A stretch of DNA of 64,000 bases from an uncultured Alphaproteobacteria bacterium (GCA_900696495.1 CAADGI010000005.1:124001-188000), one strand, 5' to 3'; positions 41,379-51,819 are shown, numbered from the stretch's first letter. Made by a program: numbers and translations. Notes: generated by a model from the letters alone, not told the origin.

Positions 41379-43031
41379 ATGGTGGACGACAAGATTCACC
41401 CAAAGGGTTCTGGCCCCGATAAAGTTGCTCCTGAAGAGGAGAACAGCACCGACCCATCGAAATACTATCGCAATCTTCACCTCGCCGACGGCGGTCATAC
41501 GAGCTTTGCTCACCTCAGCATTTTCGACAAGGTCGAACAGGAAGAAAAACGGCGAGAATCAAGAGATTTCCTGAGATCCCTGCTCAACCAGGCTTTTATT
41601 GATGATCTGGAACGCCGCAATAATGAGCTTCTGGATCTTATAATGCAGACCGAGGAAAACCTGCAGAACACAGAAAATGAGCGCGAAGCAGCTCTTTCAG
41701 AATTGAAAGACGCGGAACGTAAACTGACAACAAGTGAGCATGGCAGGGACCAGGCCGAAAAGATCCTCGAGGAAGTGCAACGGCAACAGGATGCCGCCGA
41801 TGATCTGGTTCAGCAGGCCCAGGCAGATTTTCCTGACAATGTCTTAACGGATGACATGGTACAGCTTACCTTTAAGCTTGATAACGGCAAAGACAGGCCT
41901 CATGTGGCGGACGTTCAGGTCGCGGTATACAAGGAAAACGGTAAATATTACTTCACGAACCCGCTGACCGGGCTGCCGCAGGAAGTCTCTGAAGAACAGC
42001 AAAAAGAAATACTAAAACAGCTAAAAGAGGGCAAAAAAACCTATGACGAATTGCCCGGGGACGTAAAACACAAGATCGACCACCATTATAACGGGGCTGC
42101 ACACAATTTTATCTTGCATGCACTGCATGCCGATCAGCACAGGGCGGAGCTTGAAAAAGCGCAGGAAGATCTGGAAACCAAAAGAAAAGAATATATCGAG
42201 CAGCGCGACAAGGTGAGCGAACTGAAACAAAAAATTCGCGAGATAGACAGTGAAATAGAAGAGTTAAAAAACAAGAAATCGACCTATAAAAGCGAACTGA
42301 AAGAAAACGAGAAGCGGTTGGAAATACTGTACGCCGAGCGCGAAGCATTACATGAACAAAAGATATCGGCAAAAAAACAGCTCAGGGAAAACAGGAAAGA
42401 ACTGCGCCAGTCGCTTGAGGCGAATCAGGAAGCTGCGGCAAAATATTTTGAAGCGGCGCAGGCCCAGAGCGATTACAGCAAAAAAGCTCTTGAAGCCTGG
42501 AAAAATTACCAGGATTGCAAGAGCGATGAAAAGACGCTGCAGCAAATGGGGATCGCGGTTGTTGATGTCGTGCACCAGGATCCTGCGCACCCCGGATCGC
42601 ATGCGCACATGGTGCACACGGTGCACAGGGATGAAAGCGGTTACTACTACCTGGATGCTCATAATCTGCGGCAGGATTTAAGCGCGGATTCAATCAGGCC
42701 CGGAACAAAAGCGGTTGAAGATCTTGCAGGTGATGAACATGTGCAGAAAGCCGTACTGCTTTACGATCAGAAAGCGGACAAATTCCACACAACGCTACAT
42801 GAATTCGAAAAACTCAGTCACGAGACCGAGAGCTTCATAAACGGAAACGACGATGAAAAACCTGAATCATCCACCCATACTTACTTCAGCAATGAAAAAC
42901 CAATGACGGGCCTGACTGAAACCGGCGTGTTCGCCGAAGCCGCGGGCCGACCTTACACCGCGCCGCATGAACATGAACACGGCCTCACTGCGCCTGCAAT
43001 ACCGCTTAAAAAAGACGGACCAGCCACCTGA
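41379..43031 (+). CDS. large coiled-coil protein with two internal beta modules, 550 residues
   Basis: A highly charged soluble protein without signal peptide or membrane segment. Coiled coils cover about residues 70-150 and 255-380. Between and after them lie two similar small modules: about 160-205 (VQLTFKLDNG...KYYFTNPLTGLPQEV) and 392-436 (VVDVVHQDPA...YYYLDAHNLRQDL). Each has two strands and a central aromatic triplet. The C-terminus is Pro/His-rich. RBS AGAAGG precedes the ATG. It is followed after a promoter by the GH108-M23 gene. I do not recognise a family; a structural or effector role is guesswork. Confidence 0.75.
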   Translation: MVDDKIHPKGSGPDKVAPEEENSTDPSKYYRNLHLADGGHTSFAHLSIFDKVEQEEKRRESRDFLRSLLNQAFIDDLERRNNELLDLIMQTEENLQNTENEREAALSELKDAERKLTTSEHGRDQAEKILEEVQRQQDAADDLVQQAQADFPDNVLTDDMVQLTFKLDNGKDRPHVADVQVAVYKENGKYYFTNPLTGLPQEVSEEQQKEILKQLKEGKKTYDELPGDVKHKIDHHYNGAAHNFILHALHADQHRAELEKAQEDLETKRKEYIEQRDKVSELKQKIREIDSEIEELKNKKSTYKSELKENEKRLEILYAEREALHEQKISAKKQLRENRKELRQSLEANQEAAAKYFEAAQAQSDYSKKALEAWKNYQDCKSDEKTLQQMGIAVVDVVHQDPAHPGSHAHMVHTVHRDESGYYYLDAHNLRQDLSADSIRPGTKAVEDLAGDEHVQKAVLLYDQKADKFHTTLHEFEKLSHETESFINGNDDEKPESSTHTYFSNEKPMTGLTETGVFAEAAGRPYTAPHEHEHGLTAPAIPLKKDGPAT

Positions 43032-43097
43032 CACGAATAGCTGAGTAATTTCAATATATTAGAACAAAAATATCGAAAGGACCAAACCTCCGGAAAC

Positions 43098-43126
43098 TTG
43101 AAAAAAAGCCCCGTTTCGACTACAAT
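43098..43126 (+). promoter_or_regulatory. sigma70-type promoter of the GH108-M23 gene
   Basis: TTGAAA (43098-43103), a 17-bp spacer and TACAAT (43121-43126) lie 57 bp before ATG 43183. The gene therefore has its own promoter apart from the coiled-coil gene. Confidence 0.7.
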
Positions 43127-43182
43127 GAGGGTAATTAAATTATAAAAAAATACTGGTAATTAGAGATACTTAGGGTGTGACA

Positions 43183-45012
43183 ATGAACGGCGACGAGCCC
43201 CGCGACGGCGGGCGCAGCATCACCGACAGATTCAATAATCGTAAATCGTGGGCCAATAGCGGCCACTCGAAACGCGGGGAACGCACCGATCCCGCGAGCA
43301 ACGGTTTTTCAGGACACCAACCGGAACGCGAACATAGCGGCGAACCCTACGTCACGACCATCGGCCAGGACATAGGAAATTTCTTTAAAGTCCTCTTCGC
43401 CTTTTTCAAAGGAATCTGGACGCAGGACTTCGCGGATTTCGACCTGCTTTCGAGCGTCTATTTTCCTCCGCAGCCTAAAAGCGAAGTCGAAGTTCCTGCG
43501 CCTCAGCCGCAAATAACTGTTCCCCCACCGCAGATTCCGCGTCAACCTGAATCCAAAACTCCGGCAGAAACGAAGAAAGAACCCGAAGAGCGGCAGCAAC
43601 AGCAACAGACAAAACAGGAAGAGAAACCTAGCTCGTCTGCATCATCAGGCGACACGGGACAAAAACCTCTTGCGCCAAAAACTGCCGAAGAACCGCAGCA
43701 GAAACTATCGCCTACACAAGACTTCAAAGGTTCTTCCGCGCCGGCTGAAAAACCTCTCTCTTCGGTAACGCAGCAAAAGACCGAACCTTCCGATCAAAGA
43801 AGCCCGATCCAAAAAAGCGTCGATACCATGTTGGCCATGCGCAAGGATTCCAAACATCCCTATTGGGACTTGCCGCTCAGCGAGCTGGCCGGGCGCCTGA
43901 CGCACGGCATTAAAGGTCCGGCCAATATTGATGATATGATTCAGCGCGTCTTGATGCTCGAAGGCGGCGGCAAAGTCAACGAGCATGAGCCGAACGGCGG
44001 AATTTCCAAATACGGCATCAACAGCAAGATCTATCCCGATCTCGACATCAGAAACCTGACCGAGAAAGAGGCCGTTAAAATCCTTCGCGAAGATTACTGG
44101 AAAAAAATAGAATGGCCGGGCGGCGGCGTCAACAAGATGAGTCAGGCCGTCCATTTTATCGCGTTTGATACGGCGGTAAACAGCCAGAGCTACGTAAACA
44201 AACTCCTTCGCGACAGTTACAAAGAGGCAGGCGGCGACGTCACAAAAATGCCGAAAATCATGCTCGACATGCGCCAGAAACGTTATGACGATCTGATTGA
44301 AAAAAATCCTAAAAAATTCGCAAAATTTGAAAAGGGCTGGCACAAGAGAATAGAAGAATTGAGAAAGCTGACCGGTCAGTACGCCATGACCGCGCCCACC
44401 GCCGAGATCGCCACGAAACTGGCTATATTGAAACCGGTTGATTTTCCCACCACAAGCCATTTCGGTTTGCGCGAAGACCCCCATAAACACGGCACGATCA
44501 CGCACCACCATGGCACGGATTACAAAACGCCCATGGGCACGCCTGTCGCGGCAAAGCTGGAAGGCGATGTTTTCAAAGTCGCGACTTATAACGGTTACGG
44601 CAAGACCCTGATCGTCTCACATGGAAACGGCCTGCTGTTTCAGGTCTATGCGCACCTCAACGAAGTCATGGTCAAGGAAGGCCAGCATATTTCCGTCGAC
44701 GATGTAATGGCCAAGACGGGCAAGTCCGGAAAAACCACGGGACCGCATTTGCACCATGAACTCTGGATCCGTGAAAAAGATAAATTTTATGTTATCGATG
44801 AAATAGACGCCATTTCGAAGGATTTGAGCGATCCGGCGGTTCGCAAGCAATTGATCGAGCGCGCGCACATGGTTGAACCGGCGCTGTTTAAGGACGCGGC
44901 ATTCAGAAAAGCCGCGCTTGAACTGCAGGAAAGAAAACCGGCAGCCGGCGAAGACGGCACGCTGGTAGCGTCAATCGCCGATACCGCGCCGGCCCCGCTT
45001 GCCACCCGCTAG
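43183..45012 (+). CDS. bifunctional cell-wall hydrolase: GH108 muramidase plus M23 endopeptidase
   Basis: A 609-residue protein. Residues 1-60 are basic and disordered; an aromatic hydrophobic stretch lies at about 62-80 (IGNFFKVLFAFFKGIW). A Pro/Gln/Glu/Ser-rich linker runs to about 210. A GH108-like lysozyme domain covers about 248-400 (RVLMLEGGG with catalytic Glu260, GGISKYGIN). An M23 domain covers about 425-535 with zinc ligands H442/D446 (HHGTDYK), H491 (YAHL) and H522/H524 (GPHLHHEL). It should cut both glycan and peptide bonds of peptidoglycan. No signal peptide is visible. An in-frame GTG at 43177 would add two residues. Confidence 0.85.
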   Translation: MNGDEPRDGGRSITDRFNNRKSWANSGHSKRGERTDPASNGFSGHQPEREHSGEPYVTTIGQDIGNFFKVLFAFFKGIWTQDFADFDLLSSVYFPPQPKSEVEVPAPQPQITVPPPQIPRQPESKTPAETKKEPEERQQQQQTKQEEKPSSSASSGDTGQKPLAPKTAEEPQQKLSPTQDFKGSSAPAEKPLSSVTQQKTEPSDQRSPIQKSVDTMLAMRKDSKHPYWDLPLSELAGRLTHGIKGPANIDDMIQRVLMLEGGGKVNEHEPNGGISKYGINSKIYPDLDIRNLTEKEAVKILREDYWKKIEWPGGGVNKMSQAVHFIAFDTAVNSQSYVNKLLRDSYKEAGGDVTKMPKIMLDMRQKRYDDLIEKNPKKFAKFEKGWHKRIEELRKLTGQYAMTAPTAEIATKLAILKPVDFPTTSHFGLREDPHKHGTITHHHGTDYKTPMGTPVAAKLEGDVFKVATYNGYGKTLIVSHGNGLLFQVYAHLNEVMVKEGQHISVDDVMAKTGKSGKTTGPHLHHELWIREKDKFYVIDEIDAISKDLSDPAVRKQLIERAHMVEPALFKDAAFRKAALELQERKPAAGEDGTLVASIADTAPAPLATR

Positions 45013-45013
45013 T

Positions 45014-46000
<987 letters not shown>

Positions 46001-46050
46001 TTAAATATATACGCTAAAAGGGTTTTTTGAAATAGGCTTCCGAATACAAA

Positions 46051-46992
46051 TCAGGAATGCTGAAGCGCGAGATCCAGCACCGCGTTGGTTTTCTTTATGG
46101 CGTCTGCGGAAAGATGCAAAAGCTGCTGCTCTGATGGGCTTAAGGGAGTTTTTATAATTTTCACCCCATCTCGATCGATATATGTAGCCGCTCCCATGAA
46201 AACATCCGTTATTCCGTATTCGCCCGTGAATAAGGCGGCACTTGGAATAATTTTGCCTTTGGGATGAAGATGGCTTTCGATGATGCTCTGTATGCCTGCA
46301 GCAGGCCCCTGCGTTGCACCGCCTGTTTTTAACAGGCCAATAATCTGCGCGCCTGCACCCTGAACTCTCTTACGAATTCTTTCCTGCTGTTCCTCTGTGA
46401 CTGTAATGGGTTCGCCTTTTATTCTGACCTGGCTGAATACAGGGACCATAGTCGGTCCATGTTCTCCGAAAACCATGGCATTCGATACAGCTTCGGGCTC
46501 AATTGCGAATTCCTCAGCTATAGCTTTTGTAAACCGGGCGCTGTCCAGTTGGGCGGCCATGCCGCAGATTTTTTCCGGCGGGCCGTCGACGATGTTGTGC
46601 ATATGCGCCGTCATATTATCGAGCGGATTGGTGACGACGATAATGAAAGCGGAAGACGCCTTTTTACGAATGGCCTCGCCAACCCCGCTGATAATAAGCG
46701 CATTCTGCTTGAGAAGATCCTCTCTCTGCATCTTTTCCGTACGCATTTGCCCGGCCGTCATAACGACGATTTTTGCATCCTCGACAGCTTCATAATCATC
46801 TGAATAGGAAATTTCAGTGCTGCTTTGTGTGATGATTGCAGCATCTTCAAAATCGAGTGTTTTACCTTTGGCTCTCTCCTGGCTGCGTCCGATCAAGACA
46901 ATTTTTTCGATGGGAACATTTGAATTCACCAGGCGGTGAGTCAGCACCTCGCCAATGGCTCCCGTTCCGCCAACAATTACAACTTTTGTCAT
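46051..46992 (-). CDS. second malate/lactate dehydrogenase-type enzyme, possible NADP specificity
   Basis: A 313-residue paralogue of Mdh. The catalytic His (FGEHGPTMVP), the substrate-binding Arg (LDSARF) and the specificity-loop Arg (TAGQMRTEKMQRED) are kept, so a dicarboxylate 2-hydroxyacid is likely. The nucleotide site differs: GGTGAIGE instead of GAGMIGG, and the strand-2 Asp is replaced in LIGRSQERAKG. Arg-Ser here is the pattern that favours NADP(H) in this superfamily. GHGD has become EHGP. Base composition is slightly more AT-rich than mdh. Confidence 0.82.
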   Translation of the reverse strand: MTKVVIVGGTGAIGEVLTHRLVNSNVPIEKIVLIGRSQERAKGKTLDFEDAAIITQSSTEISYSDDYEAVEDAKIVVMTAGQMRTEKMQREDLLKQNALIISGVGEAIRKKASSAFIIVVTNPLDNMTAHMHNIVDGPPEKICGMAAQLDSARFTKAIAEEFAIEPEAVSNAMVFGEHGPTMVPVFSQVRIKGEPITVTEEQQERIRKRVQGAGAQIIGLLKTGGATQGPAAGIQSIIESHLHPKGKIIPSAALFTGEYGITDVFMGAATYIDRDGVKIIKTPLSPSEQQLLHLSADAIKKTNAVLDLALQHS

Positions 46993-47033
46993 TATTCCCC
47001 CTACTCAGAAAATTAATGCCATAATCTAGGATA

Positions 47034-48134
47034 TTATAGAAAATTATTCAAGTATTCCGCTGACTGCATCTCCAGCAGGCGTGAAACCGTGCGCTGGAAC
47101 TCGAATTCATGGTCATGACCGTAATAAAGCTTGTCCGGCGGGGCGTCCGCCGTGACGATCAGGCGCGTGCGGTTTTCATACAGGGCATCGATCAGGGTCA
47201 TCAGGCGCTTGGCCTCGTTGCGGCGATCATAGGCCATCTTGGGGACGTTCTCGAGGAACACCGTGCGGTAGGATTGGGCGATTTTCAGGTAGTCCTCGGC
47301 GCCGAGCGGCTGCTCGCAGAGCTGCGAGAAGGTGAACCATGCCACGCCCTTGGCGGCGATGACCGAAATATCCCTGCCCTTCACCTGCAGAATTTCCTCG
47401 CGCGGCGCGATGCCGTCCGTCAGCTTGGTGAACAATTCCTTCACGCGCGCGGACGAATTATCGCCGAGCGGCCAGAAATAGATGCCTTCGCTCTGCAGGA
47501 ACATGGTGCGGTAATCGTTCGGGCTGTCGAGATGGATGACTTCCATTTTCGATTTCAGAAGTGCGATGAAAGGCAGGAAACGGTCGCGCTGTAACCCGCC
47601 CTCATACAATTTATCCGGCGGCCAGTTGCTGGTGGCGATAACGACGACGCCCCATTCGAACAGCGCCGTGAACAACCGCCCCAGGATCATCGCATCGGCG
47701 ACATCGGTGACATGGAATTCATCGAAACACAAAATCTTTGACCGTTCGGCAATGCGCGCCGCCAGCGCGGGCAGAACGCCATCTATGCCTTCGTCGAAAT
47801 CATCATCCTCGCGGCGCGTATGGATGTAATCATGCACCTCGATCATGAATTCATGGAAATGAACGCGGCGCTTTTTAAGCGTGGACGGCAGCGATTTATA
47901 AAACAGGTCCATCAGCATGGATTTTCCGCGCCCGACGCCGCCATATATATAAATGCCCTTTATGGATTCTTTACGGCGCGAACCGGCAATTTTCTGAATA
48001 AAATTTTTCGGTTTCTCGCTGAGCTGTTCATGCAGGCGCTGGAAGGAGCGCAGCGCCGCTTCCTGCGCGCGGTCGGGCTTTATTTTGCCCTTGTCGAGGC
48101 TGTCTTTATACTGGATTTGCGGGCTTTTGGACAT
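47034..48134 (-). CDS. zapE: cell division protein ZapE (AFG1-like ATPase)
   Basis: A 366-residue AAA-type P-loop ATPase. Walker A is GGVGRGKSMLMD, Walker B is ILCFDEFHVTD, followed by ATSNWPPDKLYEGGLQRDRFLPFI, a hallmark of the AFG1/ZapE family. It associates with the Z-ring in E. coli. ATG 48134 is used (a TTG at 48143 is in frame). It overlaps the end of tatC by 29 bp and lies near mdh, as in many alphaproteobacteria. Confidence 0.93.
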   Translation of the reverse strand: MSKSPQIQYKDSLDKGKIKPDRAQEAALRSFQRLHEQLSEKPKNFIQKIAGSRRKESIKGIYIYGGVGRGKSMLMDLFYKSLPSTLKKRRVHFHEFMIEVHDYIHTRREDDDFDEGIDGVLPALAARIAERSKILCFDEFHVTDVADAMILGRLFTALFEWGVVVIATSNWPPDKLYEGGLQRDRFLPFIALLKSKMEVIHLDSPNDYRTMFLQSEGIYFWPLGDNSSARVKELFTKLTDGIAPREEILQVKGRDISVIAAKGVAWFTFSQLCEQPLGAEDYLKIAQSYRTVFLENVPKMAYDRRNEAKRLMTLIDALYENRTRLIVTADAPPDKLYYGHDHEFEFQRTVSRLLEMQSAEYLNNFL

Positions 48135-48858
48135 GGCGGACAAGAATAATTGAAAGTTCGTAAAGCAGCAGCAGCGGCACGGCCAGCAGAACCTGGCTGA
48201 GAATATCGGGCGGCGTTAAAATCGCGGCGACGACGAAAATGATCACGATTGCGTAACGCCGTTGTTTGCTCAGCGTTTCGGCAGTGATCATGCCCATTCT
48301 GCCCATCAGCGCCAGCAGCACCGGCATTTCAAAACACAAGCCAAAAGCAAAAATCAGCGTCATGAGGAGGTTGAGATATTCGCTGACCCGCGCCTCGAGC
48401 TGGATCGGCAACGCGGTTTCGGCGGGCGTTGTCTGGAAGCTCAGAAAAAACGGCAGCGCCATCGGCAGCACGAGATAATAAAGGCACGCGCCGCCGAGGA
48501 AAAACAGCGCGGGCGTGGCAACTAAAAACGGCAAGAACGCCTTGCGCTCGGCTTTATAAAGCCCCGGCGCGATGAACAGCCATATCTGCCAGAGCAGAAA
48601 CGGAAATGTCAGGAACACACCGGCGAAAAACGTCACTTTCAGCGATGTGAAAAATGCCTCGGTCAGACCGGTATAAATGAGACGGCGCGAGTCATAGGGC
48701 CCCATCGCATGCGCGAGCGGCACGACCAGGAAATCATAAATCTGGTCGACGAATAAATAACAAATCCCCATCCCCGCCGCCATGATCACAAGCACCCGGA
48801 GAAGCCGCTTACGCAGCTCCGCCAAATGCTGGATCAGGGTCATGCGCTCAGTTTCCAT
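48106..48858 (-). CDS. tatC: twin-arginine translocase subunit TatC
   Basis: A 250-residue inner-membrane protein with six helices. LIQHLAELRKRLLRVL at the N-terminus and the FLTFPFLLWQIWLFIAPGLYKAERK loop are the TatC signatures. It binds the twin-arginine signal of folded substrates. The gene overlaps tatB by 11 bp and completes the tatABC operon. Confidence 0.96.
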   Translation of the reverse strand: METERMTLIQHLAELRKRLLRVLVIMAAGMGICYLFVDQIYDFLVVPLAHAMGPYDSRRLIYTGLTEAFFTSLKVTFFAGVFLTFPFLLWQIWLFIAPGLYKAERKAFLPFLVATPALFFLGGACLYYLVLPMALPFFLSFQTTPAETALPIQLEARVSEYLNLLMTLIFAFGLCFEMPVLLALMGRMGMITAETLSKQRRYAIVIIFVVAAILTPPDILSQVLLAVPLLLLYELSIILVRHVQKPANPV

Positions 48859-49132
48859 CGCTGGCCTTCCGCGGTGGCTCTAAATCTTCCCCTTCGTCGC
48901 TTTGCGATTCATCGAAATCCTTCGCCTCGAAATTCACCTGCTTGCGGATATCGGCGAGATCGTTCTCTTTCATGAAATCTTCGAATTGCTGCGAAAAAGC
49001 ATAGCGAACATACTGAAGCCTGCGGACGACGCGGCCCAGCATACGCATGATGGCGGGAAGCTCGTCCGGCCCGATCACCAGAACCGCGACAACCGCAACC
49101 AGCAGCAATTCCGACCAGCCGATGTCAAACAT
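48848..49132 (-). CDS. tatB: Sec-independent translocase protein TatB
   Basis: A 94-residue protein. MFDIGWSELLLVAVVAVLVIGPDELP is the TatB membrane helix and hinge with the conserved Glu8 and GP. An amphipathic helix follows (RMLGRVVRRLQYVRYAF), then an acidic tail. It partners TatC in substrate recognition. Confidence 0.94.
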   Translation of the reverse strand: MFDIGWSELLLVAVVAVLVIGPDELPAIMRMLGRVVRRLQYVRYAFSQQFEDFMKENDLADIRKQVNFEAKDFDESQSDEGEDLEPPRKASDGN

Positions 49133-49143
49133 GGCGGCCCGGC

Positions 49144-49320
49144 TTAGTTCTTGTTGTCTTTTTTCTCGATTTTGGGGGAAGCATCATCGTCCTTGAGGCC
49201 CTGCTTGAAACTTTTCACGCCCTTGGCGATGTTTTCCATGATGCCCGGCACGCGGCCCGCACCGAACAGCAGGAGAATGACAAGAACAATCAGGAATAAT
49301 TCTAACGGACCGGCGGACAT
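49144..49320 (-). CDS. tatA: Sec-independent translocase protein TatA
   Basis: A 58-residue protein. [20 protein letters not shown] is the membrane helix, then GAGRVPGI at the hinge, an amphipathic helix ([17 protein letters not shown]) and a Lys/Asp-rich tail. AAAGGAG lies 7 nt before ATG 49320. It forms the pore-like assembly of the Tat system. It sits between scpB and tatB, 11 bp before tatB. Confidence 0.94.
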   Translation of the reverse strand: MSAGPLELFLIVLVILLLFGAGRVPGIMENIAKGVKSFKQGLKDDDASPKIEKKDNKN

Positions 49321-49340
49321 AAATTTTCTCCTTTAAAAAG

Positions 49341-50000
49341 CTAGGCAGCTTCCTCTTCAAGTTCCGAGGGAGCTTCGGACTCAAATTCTGAATCGTCGTC
49401 ATCAGAACCCCCCAATGACTCTAATTCTTCATCATCGGCAAAAAGATTTCCTGTCGGGATCGCCTCGATCGCCGGACGGCGGTCAAGCAGGCCCGATGCC
49501 TTGAGGTCTTCAAGACCCGGCAGATCCGCGAGGCTTTCGAGCGAGAATTGATCGAGGAATTCCGGCGTCGTCACCCATGTCATCGGGCGGCCCGGCGCTT
49601 CGCGGCGGCGGCCAGGTTTGATCCAGCCCATTTCCATCAGCGCGTCCACCGTGCCGCGATGCGTGGCAACGCCGCGGATATTTTCAATCTCGGGACGCGT
49701 CACCGGCTGGTGATAGGCGATGATCGCAAGCGTTTCCATCGCCGCGCGCGAAAGTTTCCTTTGCGCCTCGCGCTGGATTTCAAGAACATTGGCAAGATCG
49801 GCCGCCGTGCGGAACGCCCAGTGCCCGTCAGTTTCTATCAGGTTAACGCCGCGCGATTCATACTGCGCCTTGAGCTCCATCAGCGCGCCGCCGACATCGG
49901 CCCCTTCCGGCATGCGGTCATGCAGCTCTTTCGTGCTTACAGGCGCAGCGCTCGCGAACAGCAAGGCTTCGAGAATGCGGATATTTTGTTCGTTGCTCAC
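49341..50000 (-). CDS. scpB: segregation and condensation protein ScpB
   Basis: A 219-residue protein with winged-helix domains (LEALLFASAAPVSTKEL, MLAIIAYHQPVTRPEIENIRGV-like stretch, then GRPMTWVTTPEFLDQFSLESLADLP). It binds ScpA and the SMC ATPase for chromosome condensation. It starts with GTG at 50000 in a GTGA overlap with scpA. The C-terminal 50 residues are very acidic. Confidence 0.93.
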   Translation of the reverse strand: MSNEQNIRILEALLFASAAPVSTKELHDRMPEGADVGGALMELKAQYESRGVNLIETDGHWAFRTAADLANVLEIQREAQRKLSRAAMETLAIIAYHQPVTRPEIENIRGVATHRGTVDALMEMGWIKPGRRREAPGRPMTWVTTPEFLDQFSLESLADLPGLEDLKASGLLDRRPAIEAIPTGNLFADDEELESLGGSDDDDSEFESEAPSELEEEAA

Positions 50001-50815
50001 TCTGTTTCTCCTTTTGCGCGCATATAGATGGGGCGATAAAGCCCTTCCTGCCTGATTTCCAGCCTGCCCTGCTTGGCAAGCTCAAGACTCGCCGTCAGGA
50101 TCGACGCCATCGCCGAACGGCCAAATAATTTATCCTTGATGCCTTCGGGAATAAAGCTCTCGATCGTCGCCCACGCGCTGTGCAGCCCCATGCGCGGCAG
50201 CTTGCCCAGCATACGCGTCATACGCGTGATCGCGTCCTCCGTGGACATCAGATTGTAATGCGGTAAATCGTAACGGCTGTCATTGCGGCGCTTTTCGATG
50301 TCGCCATAAGCCTTGAGCAGCTCATACAAATTCACATCCCAGTGCACGGTCGTGCGCACGCCGAGCCCTTCAGGATTCCCGCGCGCGAAAACCTGTTGGC
50401 CCAGACGCGGCAGTTCGCCGATCTTTTTCGCGGCGTTCTGCATCGCCTCCAGGCGGCGTAATTGAAACTGCAACGCTTCGGCCATTTCGGCGGCGCTGGG
50501 TTCATTGTCGTTAGACTCGCGCGGCAACAGCAGGCGCGATTTGAGGTAAGCAAGCCACGCCGCCATAACGAGATATTCGGCGGCGAGTTCCAGATTCAGT
50601 TTCTGCGCGCGCTCGATAAAACCCAGATACTGGCGGGTCAGCTGCAGGATTGAAATTTTTGTGATATCGACCTTCTGGTTGCGGGCAAGGTCGAGCAAAA
50701 CGTCAATCGGGCCTTCGTAACCGTCGATATTCAGCAGCAGATTGTCGGCCTCGTTGACAACGAGGTCGGCGGCGCTGCGGGGCGCATCTTCTTCAAACTG
50801 GACGGCGTTTTGCAT
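49997..50815 (-). CDS. scpA: segregation and condensation protein ScpA
   Basis: A 272-residue kleisin. IDGYEGPIDVLLDLARNQKVDI is the N-terminal SMC-binding signature, and AAWLAYLKSRLLLP follows. The C-terminal winged helix binds the SMC cap. Its ATG overlaps the nagZ stop (TAATG), and its stop overlaps scpB. Confidence 0.94.
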   Translation of the reverse strand: MQNAVQFEEDAPRSAADLVVNEADNLLLNIDGYEGPIDVLLDLARNQKVDITKISILQLTRQYLGFIERAQKLNLELAAEYLVMAAWLAYLKSRLLLPRESNDNEPSAAEMAEALQFQLRRLEAMQNAAKKIGELPRLGQQVFARGNPEGLGVRTTVHWDVNLYELLKAYGDIEKRRNDSRYDLPHYNLMSTEDAITRMTRMLGKLPRMGLHSAWATIESFIPEGIKDKLFGRSAMASILTASLELAKQGRLEIRQEGLYRPIYMRAKGETE

Positions 50816-51819
50816 TATGCGGCCAATCTTATGTATTCCGCTGCTTTTTGCAAGCGTTGCAGGCTTTTCGGGGTCAATTTAGGCACAGATTCAGCGATTT
50901 TTTTCATATCCTGAAGCTTGCCTGCGCAATAAAGGGCCGCGTCGCACCCGGCCTGCAGCGACAAGACCGCCTTTTGGCCAAGATCCCCATATTTATCAAG
51001 GGCTTTCATGTCGAGGTCGTCGCCCAGCAGAAACCCGTTAAAACCCAGCGATTCCCGGATTATGCCTTGGATGCCGGGCGCCGAGAGCGTGACCGGCTTT
51101 TCGGCATCGATAGCTGTAAAAATAATGTGGGCCGTCATGCCCCAGAGCGCCGGGGCGACATCGGACGAGGCAAGATTTCTGAACGGCAGGAAATCGCTTT
51201 CCAGTTCGGCAAGCGAGGCCTTCACGATCGGCAGATCAAGATGCGAGTCCAGCGTCGAACGACCATGGCCCGGAATATGCTTTATGACCGGCGTGATACC
51301 CGCCGCCAGCAGGTTGCGGCAAACCGAAAGACCGAGCCGCGCGACGATCGCGGGATCGGACGAGAAAGAACGGTCGCCGATCACATCATGGGTCTGCGGC
51401 GTCAGCACATCGAGCACCGGCGCGCAGTCCACGTTAAAACCAGCGTCGCGCAACTCCTCGCCGAGTTGAAGCGTGGTGAAACGCAGCGCATCGAGCGCGC
51501 CTTCCATGTCGCCGACCGCGGTATCGCCGAAAGTTTTCATGGAAGGATATTGCCGCCAGTGCGGCGGCTTCAGACGCTGCACGCGCCCGCCTTCCTGGTC
51601 TATCAGGATAGGACATTCGCGCCCGACGCTCTCCTTGAGCGAGGCGTTAAGCGCATTCAGCTGTTTTGGATCGACGCAGTTGCGCGCGAACAGGATGAAA
51701 CCCAGCGGATTGCTCTCGCGGAAGAAACGGATTTCATCTTTGGAAAGTTCAGTGCCGCTGACGGAAAAAATCGCGGCCAGGGCATTTTCAGCACCGCCCG
51801 CGAAACCTTTATTGGACAA
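50815..51819 (-). CDS. nagZ: beta-N-acetylhexosaminidase NagZ (GH3)
   Basis: A 334-residue cytoplasmic GH3 enzyme that removes GlcNAc from anhydromuropeptides in peptidoglycan recycling. ILIDQEGGRVQRL, KHIPGHGRSTLDSHLDLP (loop with the catalytic His/Asp) and LLGDDLDMKAL with the nucleophile Asp are present. The start appears to be TTG 51819, overlapping the SPOR gene stop by 11 bp. It works in the same pathway as AnmK at 15319-16485. Confidence 0.94.
   Translation of the reverse strand: MSNKGFAGGAENALAAIFSVSGTELSKDEIRFFRESNPLGFILFARNCVDPKQLNALNASLKESVGRECPILIDQEGGRVQRLKPPHWRQYPSMKTFGDTAVGDMEGALDALRFTTLQLGEELRDAGFNVDCAPVLDVLTPQTHDVIGDRSFSSDPAIVARLGLSVCRNLLAAGITPVIKHIPGHGRSTLDSHLDLPIVKASLAELESDFLPFRNLASSDVAPALWGMTAHIIFTAIDAEKPVTLSAPGIQGIIRESLGFNGFLLGDDLDMKALDKYGDLGQKAVLSLQAGCDAALYCAGKLQDMKKIAESVPKLTPKSLQRLQKAAEYIRLAA

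Noticed and set aside
43183-45012. Prophage endolysin
   Set aside because: GH108 and M23 domains occur in phages, but no terminase, capsid, tail, holin or integrase genes are nearby. Kept as a chromosomal hydrolase.
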